The notes: a model not told the origin generated them from the letters alone. Positions 16,158 through 23,855 are shown, counted from the first letter of the stretch. The stretch is 24,573 nucleotides of DNA from CAG-1031 sp964391735 (GCA_964391735.1 CAYMNF010000030.1:1-24573), one strand, 5' to 3'. A program made the numbers and translations.

Positions 16158-18314
16158 ATGTTACAAGAACATGCAGCCATAATCGGTGCCGAACTCAACC
16201 TGACAAAACGACATGTTGCGGCGGCGTTGAAACTTTTTGACGACGGTGCTACCATACCCTTTGTTGCCAGATACCGCAAGGAAGCAACCGGGTCGATGTC
16301 AGAGACTGTACTGAAGCAAGTGAAAGCGCGCCATGAGGACCTCACCGAGCTTGACGACCGCAAAAAGACCGTCCTTGATGCCATGCGTAAGGCCGGGGCA
16401 TTGACCCCTGAGCTTGAGGCCAAGGTTAAGGAGACGTTGGACCCGGTGGTACTCGATGACCTGTACATGCCATATAAAGTGCGCCGACGCACACGCGCCC
16501 AGGTTGCCCGTGAGGCCGGGCTTGAGCCACTTGCTGACATCATCTTCAAGCAAGAGATTGCCGACCCGAGCGCTGCTGCGAAAAAATACCTGAACCCCGC
16601 CGCCGAGATTAATGATGTGGAGCAGGCGCTGGAAGGGGCCATGGACATAATTGCCGAACGTGTCAGCGAGAGTGCCAAGGCCCGACCCATTGTGCGTGCC
16701 AAATTCAACCGCACGGGCGTTATCACCGGCAAAGTGATAAAGGGCTGTGAGGAGAATCCCGAGGCGCGGAAGTATGAGAACTACTTCAACTTCAGCGAGC
16801 CGGTGAGGGCGGCAAACTCACACCGGTATCTGGCGCTGAGACGCGGAGAACAAGAGGGATTCCTGAAGGTGGAAATACAGATTGACGATGTTGAAATGGT
16901 TGAGCGCCTGTCTCGCATGTTTGTTCGACCCGATGCATCCGCGGCATGCTCCGAGCTGGTAAAGAGGGCTGTGGCTGACGGCTACAAACGCCTGCTGCGA
17001 CCGTCAATCGAGAATAAAATCGCAGCGACCCTCAAGGACCGCAGTGATGATGACGTGATAACGATTTTTTCAGAGAACCTCAGCCAGCTGCTGATGGAGG
17101 CTCCATTGGCCAACAAGCGCATAATGGCGATTGACCCGGGTTTCAGGACAGGATGCAAAGTTGTATGTCTCGACCAGCAGGGAAATATCCTGGCACAAGA
17201 AACAATATATCCCAATCCTCCGGCCAACGACCAGTATGGAGCGGCTGACAAACTTATGTTCCTTGTTGACCGGCACGGCATCGACATTATTGCTATCGGC
17301 AACGGAACAGCCGGGCGCGACACCGAACGATTTGTCAATGACATACAGTTTAACCGCCGTGTGCAAGTGATGTTGACATCCGAGCAGGGGGCCAGCGTCT
17401 ACAGTGCGTCAGACACTGCAGTCGAGGAGCTGCCCGACATGGATGTAACGATGCGCGGGGCTGTGTCAATAGGGCGTCGTGTTCTGGACCCCATGGCCGA
17501 GCTTGTGAAGATTGACCCGCAAAGCATAGGCGTGGGCCAATATCAGCATGATGTCAACCAGGGCAGGTTGCGCAAGGCTCTTGAATACACCGTCTCGCAA
17601 TGTGTTAATGCCGTGGGGGTAAACCTCAACACCGCCGGCAAGCATCTGTTGGGATACGTCAGCGGCATTGGCCCGGCCCTGGCAGAGAATATTGTAAATT
17701 ATCGGCGCGAACATGGCGACTTCACCAATCGCAACCAGTTGATGAACGTGCCGCGCATGGGCGAGAAGACCTTTCAGCAATGTGCCGGATTCCTGCGCAT
17801 TCCACGTGGCGAGAATGTTCTGGACGCAACGGGGATCCACCCTGAGAGCTACCCCCTGATTGAGCGTATAGCCGCCGATGCCGGGGTTACTGTTGAGGAG
17901 CTTGCACGTGACAAGGCACTTATCCACAAGCTTGACCTCGAGCCATATATAACCCGCAAGGTCGGGCTACCTACCCTGACGGATATTGTTCTCGAATTGG
18001 AGAAACCGGGACGTGACCCGCGTGAGCCCAAAGAGGCCCACCGCTTTGACGACACCGTGCGTCGCATTGATGATTTGCACCTGGGCATGGAACTGGTGGG
18101 CAAAGTCAACAACATCACTGCCTTTGGGGTGTTCGTTGATTTGGGTCTGAAGGAAAACGGCCTTATACACATTTCACAACTGAGTGATGAGTTTATCTCA
18201 TCGCCATACGACATTGTGAAGATGGGGCAAAGCATACGTGTGCGCGTGCTTGATGTTGACGCACAGCGCGGCCGCATAGCACTCACCATAAAAGGTGTGT
18301 CCCAGAAACTGTAA
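16158..18314 (+). CDS. tex: Transcription accessory protein Tex (S1 RNA-binding)
   Basis: A cytoplasmic nucleic-acid-binding protein of the Tex family (718 residues). Order of parts: helical Tex N-terminal region (HVAAALKLFDDGATIPFVAR and RYRKEATGSMSE), a YqgF/RuvC-like domain starting near residue 319 (IMAIDPGFRTGCKVV), tandem helix-hairpin-helix motifs at about 499-549 (GIGPALAENIVNYR and VPRMGEKTFQQCAGFLRI), and a C-terminal S1 domain at about 640-715. The ORF could be read from a TTG at 16128 inside the previous gene, but the ATG at 16158 gives the conserved N-terminus. It lies between the metallophosphoesterase and folK with short gaps and no terminators, so it probably belongs to that operon. 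Confidence 0.96.
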   Translation: MLQEHAAIIGAELNLTKRHVAAALKLFDDGATIPFVARYRKEATGSMSETVLKQVKARHEDLTELDDRKKTVLDAMRKAGALTPELEAKVKETLDPVVLDDLYMPYKVRRRTRAQVAREAGLEPLADIIFKQEIADPSAAAKKYLNPAAEINDVEQALEGAMDIIAERVSESAKARPIVRAKFNRTGVITGKVIKGCEENPEARKYENYFNFSEPVRAANSHRYLALRRGEQEGFLKVEIQIDDVEMVERLSRMFVRPDASAACSELVKRAVADGYKRLLRPSIENKIAATLKDRSDDDVITIFSENLSQLLMEAPLANKRIMAIDPGFRTGCKVVCLDQQGNILAQETIYPNPPANDQYGAADKLMFLVDRHGIDIIAIGNGTAGRDTERFVNDIQFNRRVQVMLTSEQGASVYSASDTAVEELPDMDVTMRGAVSIGRRVLDPMAELVKIDPQSIGVGQYQHDVNQGRLRKALEYTVSQCVNAVGVNLNTAGKHLLGYVSGIGPALAENIVNYRREHGDFTNRNQLMNVPRMGEKTFQQCAGFLRIPRGENVLDATGIHPESYPLIERIAADAGVTVEELARDKALIHKLDLEPYITRKVGLPTLTDIVLELEKPGRDPREPKEAHRFDDTVRRIDDLHLGMELVGKVNNITAFGVFVDLGLKENGLIHISQLSDEFISSPYDIVKMGQSIRVRVLDVDAQRGRIALTIKGVSQKL

Positions 18315-18352
18315 TGCTAAGGAATATAAACTTTTAAGAAAATATAAGAAAA

Positions 18353-18760
18353 ATGTCAAGCACAACACCCAACGGCACACCTGTAGTGGTGGGAGTGGGC
18401 TCAAATGCGCCGGACCGTGCCGAGATGATGAAGCACACGCTGGAAATGTTGCAGAACACCCTGATGAGCGCGCAAGCCACCGAGGTGTACGAGACCCTCT
18501 CGGAAAGCCCCAACGAGGCCTCCCCTTTCCTCAATGCCGTGGTAGCCGGGTTCACCGATAAAAGCCATGACGAGTTTGTGGAACTGTGCAAGGCCTGGGA
18601 GAGGGAACGCGGACGTGCCGATGCCGCACCGGGGATTATCCCCATTGACCTGGATGTTGTTATCTACAACGGCAAGATTGTGCGCCCCCGGGACTTTGAA
18701 CGCTCATACTTCAACATCGGCTATCGCCAGTTACTGGCCCAGGGTGCTTTTCAATATTGA
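18353..18760 (+). CDS. folK: 2-amino-4-hydroxy-6-hydroxymethyldihydropteridine pyrophosphokinase (short form)
   Basis: A probable HPPK, transferring pyrophosphate from ATP to the pterin in folate synthesis. Recognisable parts are VVVGVGSNAPDR at the N-terminus, EVYETLSESP...SPFLNAVV in the middle, and PGIIPIDLDVVIYNGKIV. The IDLDVV segment supplies the two Mg2+-binding aspartates of the family. At 135 residues it is shorter than the roughly 160-residue E. coli enzyme. The usual C-terminal HPR-containing stretch is replaced by RPRDFERSYFNIGYRQLL. It may be a lineage-specific short form or a partly degenerate enzyme. The start is an ATG 38 nt after tex, and its stop lies 2 nt before the PAS gene. 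Confidence 0.78.
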   Translation: MSSTTPNGTPVVVGVGSNAPDRAEMMKHTLEMLQNTLMSAQATEVYETLSESPNEASPFLNAVVAGFTDKSHDEFVELCKAWERERGRADAAPGIIPIDLDVVIYNGKIVRPRDFERSYFNIGYRQLLAQGAFQY

Positions 18761-18762
18761 TT

Positions 18763-19116
18763 ATGAAAGAGTGCTTTGATTGGGCCGAGGGCATAGACTG
18801 TGCAGTTACCGTTGCTGACCGTGACTGCGTAATTCTGTATCAGAACCGGCAGGCGCGAGAATTGTATCGCAACCATGGAAACCTGATAGGGAAATCCATG
18901 CTGAATTGTCACAATGAGCGTTCAAGAGCCATAATTGCCCGCATCCTGCACGAAGGGGGTACCAACACCTATACTATCACCAAAAAGGGCCGCAAAAAAC
19001 TTATTTATCAAACCCCGTGGCGCAATGAGCGGGGCGAGATTGCCGGCATCGCCGAGTTTTCAATTATACTTCCCGAGGAACTCCCCCATTATAATCGGGA
19101 TGCCGCGGTTGACTGA
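18763..19116 (+). CDS. Stand-alone PAS domain protein
   Basis: A 117-residue protein consisting of almost nothing but one PAS sensor domain. The fold runs from CFDWAEGIDCAVTVADRDCV through LYQNRQARELY and the NLIGKSMLNCHNERSRAII segment to YTITKKGRKKLIYQTPWRN and a final beta strand (GIAEFSIILPEELPHY). No kinase, cyclase, DNA-binding or other output domain is attached, and no signal peptide or membrane helix is seen. The ATG at 18763 lies 2 nt after the folK stop, so translation is probably coupled; a TTG at 18757 is a less likely start. The conserved HNERS and IYQTPW segments place it in a PAS subgroup I recognise only by pattern. The ligand is unknown. Confidence 0.82.
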   Translation: MKECFDWAEGIDCAVTVADRDCVILYQNRQARELYRNHGNLIGKSMLNCHNERSRAIIARILHEGGTNTYTITKKGRKKLIYQTPWRNERGEIAGIAEFSIILPEELPHYNRDAAVD

Positions 19117-19126
19117 CTGTCAACCG
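19106..19126. terminator. Stem-loop at the convergent PAS/glycosyltransferase ends
   Basis: CGGTTGAC (19106-19113) and GTCAACCG (19119-19126) form a perfect 8-bp inverted repeat around a 5-nt loop. The loop contains the PAS stop codon (19114-19116) and one arm contains the glycosyltransferase stop (19120-19122 on the minus strand). It is symmetric, so it would form in both transcripts. No T-run follows on either strand, so classic intrinsic termination is unlikely; RNA 3'-end protection is possible. Confidence 0.4.
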
Positions 19127-20037
19127 AATAACAGTCGCACCGTGTAGGCTGCGCCGCGCCTCAGAAAGCGCCGGTGCAGATAAACGGCCCTATAGCGCCA
19201 CCCCTTTACCGACGCGAGCAAGCGACGGGCATCCCGCATGTCCCCCTCAAGGCGGTATGTGCCCGCAAGGATAGCTCGCCGGCAGTTGATGTATTTTATC
19301 ATGTCATGGCGCCCGGCTTGCTCCAGATCCCTTTGGCACTTGTCAAGGGCGTCCTCCCACTTGCGCGGGCTGGTGCTGTAAGCGGTGCCGGTTATGGACT
19401 CTTTCTGTGGGACAACCAGCATTGAGGGTGGGCCCGGGACTGTCGCCACCCGGGGATGTTGCAACAGTAACCTCACTCCCAACTCATAGTCATTCCATCC
19501 CCATACTTTTGGGTCCCACCCGCCTGTCTTTTCATAAAAAGAGGTCTTGACAATGTAACGCTGTGTCGACAGCGTAGCGTGGAATATATGGTTGAAGAGG
19601 GCCCTTTTCTCCCCCCGGCAATACCGGTGAAGGCGTTTCCCGCCACCGGCAGTGCGGAAATACACCGGTCGCGTAATCAGGTCCGCCTCAGGATTACTGC
19701 GTGCCACCTCCTCAAAATCGGCAAGGTGCGAGGGGTCCATCAGGTCATCGCTGTCGAAAAACATTACCCAAGGGGTTTTAACCTCTGAGGCACCCCGGTT
19801 GCGGGCCGCACAGGCACCGCGTTTTGCCTCGCTAAGCACCGTGATGCGCCGGTCATGGGATGAATGCTCGTCGGCCCACTGCTGCAACACGGCCAGGGAG
19901 TTATCGGTTGAATTATTGTCAACCAGCACAACATCAAACACTTGCAGAGTTTGGTCGGCCAAACTCTGCAAGGTGTCTTTTACCAAATTCGCCCGATTAT
20001 ATACCGGGATTACGACAGTTAAAAGCGGATTGGACAA
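19120..20037 (-). CDS. Family 2 glycosyltransferase
   Basis: A GT-A fold glycosyltransferase (305 residues), transferring a sugar from a nucleotide donor to an unknown acceptor. The nucleotide-binding start is TVVIPVYNRA, followed by VVLVDNNSTDNS, GACAARNRG, the metal-binding FFDSDD near 92-97, and a WGWNDYELGVRLL segment (the ED-like acceptor-side motif). The C-terminus is basic (HRRFLRRGAA) and may touch the membrane; there is no transmembrane helix. The start is TTG at 20037: no ATG or GTG lies between it and the upstream stop, and the fold begins at once. GGGAAGAGAG just before it could act as a ribosome site. It follows the OmpH-like gene by 11 nt, and its stop is 3 nt from that of the convergent PAS gene. 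Confidence 0.9.
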   Translation of the reverse strand: MSNPLLTVVIPVYNRANLVKDTLQSLADQTLQVFDVVLVDNNSTDNSLAVLQQWADEHSSHDRRITVLSEAKRGACAARNRGASEVKTPWVMFFDSDDLMDPSHLADFEEVARSNPEADLITRPVYFRTAGGGKRLHRYCRGEKRALFNHIFHATLSTQRYIVKTSFYEKTGGWDPKVWGWNDYELGVRLLLQHPRVATVPGPPSMLVVPQKESITGTAYSTSPRKWEDALDKCQRDLEQAGRHDMIKYINCRRAILAGTYRLEGDMRDARRLLASVKGWRYRAVYLHRRFLRRGAAYTVRLLFG

Positions 20038-20048
20038 ACTCTCTTCCC

Positions 20049-20669
20049 TTATTTTTTGTCAGGTTGGTAGCGTTCGTTCAGACCCTTAATAACCTCATCG
20101 GTTATGTCCAACGCGGGGTTAAAGTATGCACCGACAGCCTTGAAGAGTATGGCATCATACTTCTTTTCGCGGTTGTAAACCTCCAGGAAGTTTTCAAGGG
20201 AGTCGTTGAGGATCTTTTGGTTGCGCATGGCCGTCTGCTCCATGTTCTGCTGCATCTTGCCAAGGACTTTTTCTCCGTCCTGCTGCATGTTTTGCAGGCG
20301 CATCATATCCTTCTCATACTCCTGTTGTGACTGATACTGACTGTTCTGGCCTTTCTGCTGAACCTGATTGGCGAGGGCCTGTATAGCAGTCTGTCGCTTC
20401 TGTCCCTCTGACTGGAACTTGTTGAGCAAAGCCTGGCCCTCAGCATTATACTTTTTGGCCAACTCATAATGCTCCATCACTGAGTCCAGATCAATATAGC
20501 GGATATTGGTGGTAACCGGGTGTTTCTGAGCATCGATTTTGTTGCTCTTTACCTCCTGTACTTCAGTCTCCTCGTTAGCTTTTGAGTTTTTGGCCGTGCC
20601 GCCGCATGAACTCAGAGCTCCGATTCCCATAACGCATGCACTCAGGGCAGCGATAAATACTTTCTTCAT
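20049..20669 (-). CDS. OmpH/Skp-like lipoprotein
   Basis: A predicted periplasm-facing lipoprotein (206 residues) related to OmpH/Skp chaperones of outer-membrane proteins. The signal sequence ends in the lipobox LSSC, with acylated Cys22. A charged linker (KNSKANEETEVQEVKSNK) follows, then the OmpH-like start NIRYIDLDSVMEHYELAKKY, a long Gln-rich coiled coil (about 75-150), and the closing segment YDAILFKAVGAYFNPALDIT leading to EVIKGLN. Typical Skp is soluble, so the lipid anchor differs from the E. coli model, though lipidated forms occur in Bacteroidota. The ATG overlaps the TGA of the microprotein upstream (ATGA), and the glycosyltransferase follows after 11 nt. Confidence 0.88.
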   Translation of the reverse strand: MKKVFIAALSACVMGIGALSSCGGTAKNSKANEETEVQEVKSNKIDAQKHPVTTNIRYIDLDSVMEHYELAKKYNAEGQALLNKFQSEGQKRQTAIQALANQVQQKGQNSQYQSQQEYEKDMMRLQNMQQDGEKVLGKMQQNMEQTAMRNQKILNDSLENFLEVYNREKKYDAILFKAVGAYFNPALDITDEVIKGLNERYQPDKK

Positions 20670-20821
20670 TGTCTTGTCGGTTTATCTTTTTTCTCCATAA
20701 CAGGCTTGGGATGCCGGTGGTGTGAGAGATTGTTGCGGCGCCTCATTATCGATGGCAAAGCCATTACCAGCACTGCCGGGACAGCCAAAACAATTGCTGC
20801 AAGGACAACCTTAAAAACCAC
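20666..20821 (-). CDS. Small single-helix membrane protein (51 aa), leader of the ompH operon
   Basis: The minus strand holds a short open frame from GTG (20821-20819), directly after an in-frame TAA, to TGA (20668-20666). It encodes a hydrophobic helix (VVLAAIVLAVPAVLVMAL, about residues 5-22), then a strongly basic tail (MRRRNNLSHHRHPKP, then MEKKDKPTRQ). By the positive-inside rule the tail should be cytoplasmic. Three facts support a real gene: its stop overlaps the ATG of the OmpH-like gene as ATGA, a good promoter lies 39 nt upstream of the start, and it fills what would otherwise be an odd 150-nt gap inside a transcribed region. I do not recognise the family. An alternative start is the ATG at residue 20, which would lose the helix. 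Confidence 0.65.
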   Translation of the reverse strand: MVFKVVLAAIVLAVPAVLVMALPSIMRRRNNLSHHRHPKPVMEKKDKPTRQ

Positions 20822-20859
20822 TTATTGCCGTTTGCCGTTACTCTTGGTGTTTATCGCTG

Positions 20860-20891
20860 CAAATATAATGTTTTTTTTGCTTTTTCACGAA
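20860..20891 (-). promoter_or_regulatory. Promoter of the microprotein-ompH-glycosyltransferase operon
   Basis: On the minus strand TTCG (20891-20888), one mismatch from the -33 TTTG, is followed after 20 bp by a perfect -7 TATATTTG (20867-20860). Transcription should start near 20853, about 32 nt before the GTG at 20821. It overlaps the plus-strand pepD promoter. Confidence 0.6.
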
Positions 20892-20907
20892 TTTATTTCT
20901 AACTTGG
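20876..20907 (+). promoter_or_regulatory. Candidate promoter of pepD
   Basis: TTTG at 20876-20879 stands 20 bp before TAACTTGG at 20900-20907, one mismatch from TAnnTTTG. A start near 20914 would leave a leader of about 95 nt before the ATG at 21009. The leader shows no riboswitch or hairpin I can support. The element interleaves with the divergent minus-strand promoter. Confidence 0.45.
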
Positions 20908-21008
20908 CAACCGTTTTTCAGGGCGCCTCAACCGCCGTTTATCCCCCTGGGAAGCATGTTTTTTCACCGAACTAAAAGAAACCTTAAATAATTATTGTAT
21001 CAAAAAAA

Positions 21009-22475
21009 ATGAGTGCCAAGACAGTCAAAGAGCTTGAACCGAAAATCGTTTTTGAGATTTTTGATGAGATAACCAAAGTTCCCCGCCCCAGCAAGCATGA
21101 GGAGCGCATACGTCAGTATCTGCTTGACTTTGCCAAAAAACACAACCTGCAGGCAAAGACCGATGCAGTGGGAAACGTTCTGATACGTAAAGAAGCCACT
21201 AAGGGTCGTGAGAATGCTCCCTTAGTAATCATGCAAGGCCACATGGACATGGTTTGTGAAAGCAACCACAAGGATTTTGACTTCATGAACAACCCCATAA
21301 CCACAATCGTTGACGGGGAGTGGGTGCGTGCCGACGGCACAACCCTTGGTGCCGACAACGGTATCGGCGTGGCTGCATCATTGGCAGCATTGATCGATGA
21401 CAGCTATGAGCATGGCCCCATCGAGGCCCTCATCACCGTTGACGAAGAAACCGGCATGACTGGCGCCAACAACATTGGTGACGACATGATCAACGGCAAC
21501 ATCCTTCTTAACCTTGACTCTGAGGATGACGCCGAGATCTTTATCGGCTGCGCCGGCGGTATCGACACCTGCGCAACATTTGCATACAATCGCTCATTTG
21601 CCCCGAAAGATTTTCTGTACTTCAGGGTGTCAATGGAGAAAGGCCAGGGAGGTCACTCAGGCGGCGACATTCACCTTGGACGCGCAAATGCCAACAAGGT
21701 TATCGCTCGCTTTGTGTATGAGCTGATGAAGAAATTTGATGTCTCGGTAAGCGAATTTGACGGCGGAAATCTGCGCAACGCTATCCCCCGCGCTGCCCAC
21801 GCTGTTATTGGCGTGCACACCTCACATAAGGAGAAAGTGCGCGAGATGCTTAACATCTTTGCCGCAGACATCGCCAAAGAATATGAGGGTCTGGAGCCCA
21901 CGCTTGAACTCAAGATGGAGAGCGTTGACACCCCCGAGTTCTGCATCGACCAACAGACCTCACGCAACCTCATCCTTGCCCTTTACGGTGCACCCCACGG
22001 CGTTGTTTCAATGAGCCGTGATCTGGAAGGACTGGTTGAGACCTCAACCAACCTTGCAGCCGTCAAGATGCAGCCTGACAACAAGATTCTTATCACCACC
22101 AGCCAGCGCAGCTCAGTTGAAAGCCGCAAATTTGACATTGCCAATCAAGTGGCTTGCGTCTTCAAGTTGGCCGGGGCTGAGGTTGAACACGGCGAGGGCT
22201 ATCCCGGATGGACCCCGAACATGAAGTCGCCCATCATGGCCATTGCCCGTGATGCCTACAAAGACCTTTATGGCGTTACTCCCAAAATCAAAGCCATACA
22301 TGCCGGCCTTGAGTGCGGCCTCTTCCTCACCAAGTTCCCGCATCTTGACATGGTTTCCTTTGGTCCCACCCTGCTTAATGTTCACTCACCCAGCGAGGCC
22401 ATGAACATCCCGGCAGTTGACAAATTCTGGAACCAGTTGAAACGCATCCTCACAAAGGTTTCTGACCCTAAGTAA
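21009..22475 (+). CDS. pepD: Aminoacyl-histidine dipeptidase (cytosolic non-specific dipeptidase, M20C)
   Basis: A di-zinc dipeptidase of family M20C (488 residues, normal length) that cleaves Xaa-His and other dipeptides in the cytoplasm. The metal and catalytic residues are visible: His78 and Asp80 (QGHMDMV), bridging Asp116 (GADNGIGVAA), Glu146-Glu147 (VDEETGMTGA), the GGHSGGDI segment of the lid domain, HAGLECGLF, and the final ligand His in LLNVHSPSE. The N-terminus (KIVFEIFDEITKVPRPSKHEERI) is typical, and no signal peptide is present. The ATG at 21009 follows an A-rich stretch. It appears to be a single-gene unit, with a promoter upstream and a strong terminator 50 nt downstream. Confidence 0.97.
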   Translation: MSAKTVKELEPKIVFEIFDEITKVPRPSKHEERIRQYLLDFAKKHNLQAKTDAVGNVLIRKEATKGRENAPLVIMQGHMDMVCESNHKDFDFMNNPITTIVDGEWVRADGTTLGADNGIGVAASLAALIDDSYEHGPIEALITVDEETGMTGANNIGDDMINGNILLNLDSEDDAEIFIGCAGGIDTCATFAYNRSFAPKDFLYFRVSMEKGQGGHSGGDIHLGRANANKVIARFVYELMKKFDVSVSEFDGGNLRNAIPRAAHAVIGVHTSHKEKVREMLNIFAADIAKEYEGLEPTLELKMESVDTPEFCIDQQTSRNLILALYGAPHGVVSMSRDLEGLVETSTNLAAVKMQPDNKILITTSQRSSVESRKFDIANQVACVFKLAGAEVEHGEGYPGWTPNMKSPIMAIARDAYKDLYGVTPKIKAIHAGLECGLFLTKFPHLDMVSFGPTLLNVHSPSEAMNIPAVDKFWNQLKRILTKVSDPK

Positions 22476-22489
22476 CCCTCAATAGAACA

Positions 22490-22513
22490 GGGAGAAGCCC
22501 GATGGTTTCTCCC
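22490..22513 (+). other. First hairpin after pepD
   Basis: GGGAGAA (22490-22496) pairs with TTCTCCC (22507-22513); the next GCC/GGT bases extend the stem. It begins 15 nt after the pepD stop and lacks a T-run, so it is not a terminator by itself. It sits in tandem with the terminator at 22528-22568. Confidence 0.5.
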
Positions 22514-22527
22514 CTCCCTGAACATAA

Positions 22528-22568
22528 AGGAGTGCCTACCCAACACGTGGTGGGTACTCCTCTTTTTA
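22528..22568 (+). terminator. Intrinsic terminator of pepD
   Basis: AGGAG (22528-22532) and TACCCA pair with TGGGTA and CTCCT (to 22561), with CAC/GTG able to zip further inside the loop; a four-base TGCC bulge interrupts one side. A T5 run (22563-22567) follows the stem. Confidence 0.8.
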
Positions 22569-22589
22569 TACCCCCGGTCGGGAAGGAAT

Positions 22590-22620
22590 TTTGCCGAAAT
22601 GAAAATTTTTCTTAATTTTG
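22590..22620 (+). promoter_or_regulatory. Promoter of the DUF4369 lipoprotein gene
   Basis: A perfect TTTG at 22590-22593, a 19-bp spacer and a perfect TAATTTTG at 22613-22620. Transcription should start near 22627, about 33 nt before the ATG at 22660. The -7 box covers the TTG at 22618, ruling that codon out as the start. Confidence 0.65.
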
Positions 22621-22659
22621 CCACTAAATCTTTCCTCAAATCTTAATTCTTCTAAAAAT

Positions 22660-23766
22660 ATGGGTCTTAGAAACTCCTTTACTATATCAATATTCCTCTT
22701 GGTTTTAAGCGCCTTGATACCCGGGTGTTCCAAAAACAACTCATGGACCGTTGAGGGTCGTATCGAAGGGGCCACCGGCAAGACAATGGTTGTTGAAGGG
22801 TGTCACAACGGCGAGTGGTATCCCATTGACTCGGTAAAACTGGATGAGACGGGAGGTTTCCGCGTGAGCCATGAGGCACAAGGGTATCCCGACATCTTCA
22901 GGCTGCGTCTGGGGGACAAGATTCTGTACTTCCCCATTGATTCAATCGAGACAGTGACGGTTATGGCAAAGGCTGACGCTTTTGACAGCGAGTACACCCT
23001 TTCAGGCAGCCCGTCGGCTGAGACGCTTATGGAGATAGACCGCAAGGTGCGAACCGTTATGCTTGAGAAAGGTGCCAAAGGGGCCACCCAGGACACCATG
23101 CTCAAACGTTACCTCGGGGGGATGCTAATTGGCAATCCTTCAGGCATCGTGTCCTACTATATCGTTAACAAACGTGTCGGGCAACTCCCCATTTTTGACC
23201 CAACAAACTCTCATGACCTTAAAGTAATCGGGGCGGTGGCTACTGCCTTTGAGCAGTATCGACCCAACGATCCCCGCACTCACTACCTGCACAACCTCTA
23301 TATTGACAATCGCTCGGCGATGCCTGAGGCCCGCAAGGATACCATCGTGGCTGCCCAAACCGGCCTGATTAACATATCGTTGCCTGATGTCGCAAATAAC
23401 CCACGTTCCCTTGAGGAGGTGGCACGCAATGCAAAGGTTGTCCTCCTGAGCTTTATTGACTATGCCGACAACAATTCCCAGGCACTGAATCGCGAGTTGC
23501 GACGCATCTATGACAAGTATAGCCACAACGGGTTAGAGATTTATCAAGTATCAGTTGACCGCGACCCGTTCCTCTGGAAAAGGGTCAGCGAGTCCCTGCC
23601 GTGGGTATGTGTATACTCTGACCCCACGGTGTCAATCCGTTCACTGGTTGACTACAATGTACAGGACCTCCCCACAACATTCATTATTTCAAGGGGCGAC
23701 CTCAAAGAACGTATAACAGACACCTCACAGCTTGAACAAAAAGTGGCGGCAAATTTGGCAAGCTGA
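22660..23766 (+). CDS. DUF4369/TlpA-like thioredoxin-fold lipoprotein lacking CXXC
   Basis: A lipoprotein of 368 residues with lipobox IPGC (Cys23). After it comes a DUF4369-type N-terminal beta domain (SWTVEGRIEGATGKTMVVEG, with the IDSVKLDETGGFRV turn), a helical middle, and a C-terminal thioredoxin-like domain. In the last, the strand AKVVLLSF is followed by IDYADNNSQ, where active members have WASWCGPC. The CXXC is therefore absent. The cis-proline loop is kept (DLPTTFII, Pro338). It is probably redox-inactive, used for binding or scaffolding in the periplasm (inference). I start it at the ATG at 22660, which opens the signal sequence. Promoter and terminator on either side make it a single-gene unit. 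Confidence 0.87.
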   Translation: MGLRNSFTISIFLLVLSALIPGCSKNNSWTVEGRIEGATGKTMVVEGCHNGEWYPIDSVKLDETGGFRVSHEAQGYPDIFRLRLGDKILYFPIDSIETVTVMAKADAFDSEYTLSGSPSAETLMEIDRKVRTVMLEKGAKGATQDTMLKRYLGGMLIGNPSGIVSYYIVNKRVGQLPIFDPTNSHDLKVIGAVATAFEQYRPNDPRTHYLHNLYIDNRSAMPEARKDTIVAAQTGLINISLPDVANNPRSLEEVARNAKVVLLSFIDYADNNSQALNRELRRIYDKYSHNGLEIYQVSVDRDPFLWKRVSESLPWVCVYSDPTVSIRSLVDYNVQDLPTTFIISRGDLKERITDTSQLEQKVAANLAS

Positions 23767-23815
23767 ACCGATTAGCCAAAAAAATTCAATATAGTCAGTA
23801 AGAAAAATACACAAC

Positions 23816-23855
23816 TCCCGGGGCCCCGAATCAGGTAAAACCCCGGGATTTTTTT
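23816..23855 (+). terminator. Intrinsic terminator of the DUF4369 lipoprotein gene
   Basis: A perfect 8-bp GC-rich stem, TCCCGGGG (23816-23823) with CCCCGGGA (23841-23848), around a 17-nt loop, followed at once by T7 (23849-23855). It lies 50 nt after the stop. Confidence 0.88.

Noticed and set aside
20706..20975. 89-codon plus-strand open frame upstream of pepD
   Set aside because: It overlaps the microprotein on the other strand and runs through both promoters; the translation has no recognisable features.
22618..22659. TTG start for the DUF4369 lipoprotein
   Set aside because: The codon lies within the -7 box of the gene's own promoter and would precede the transcription start.
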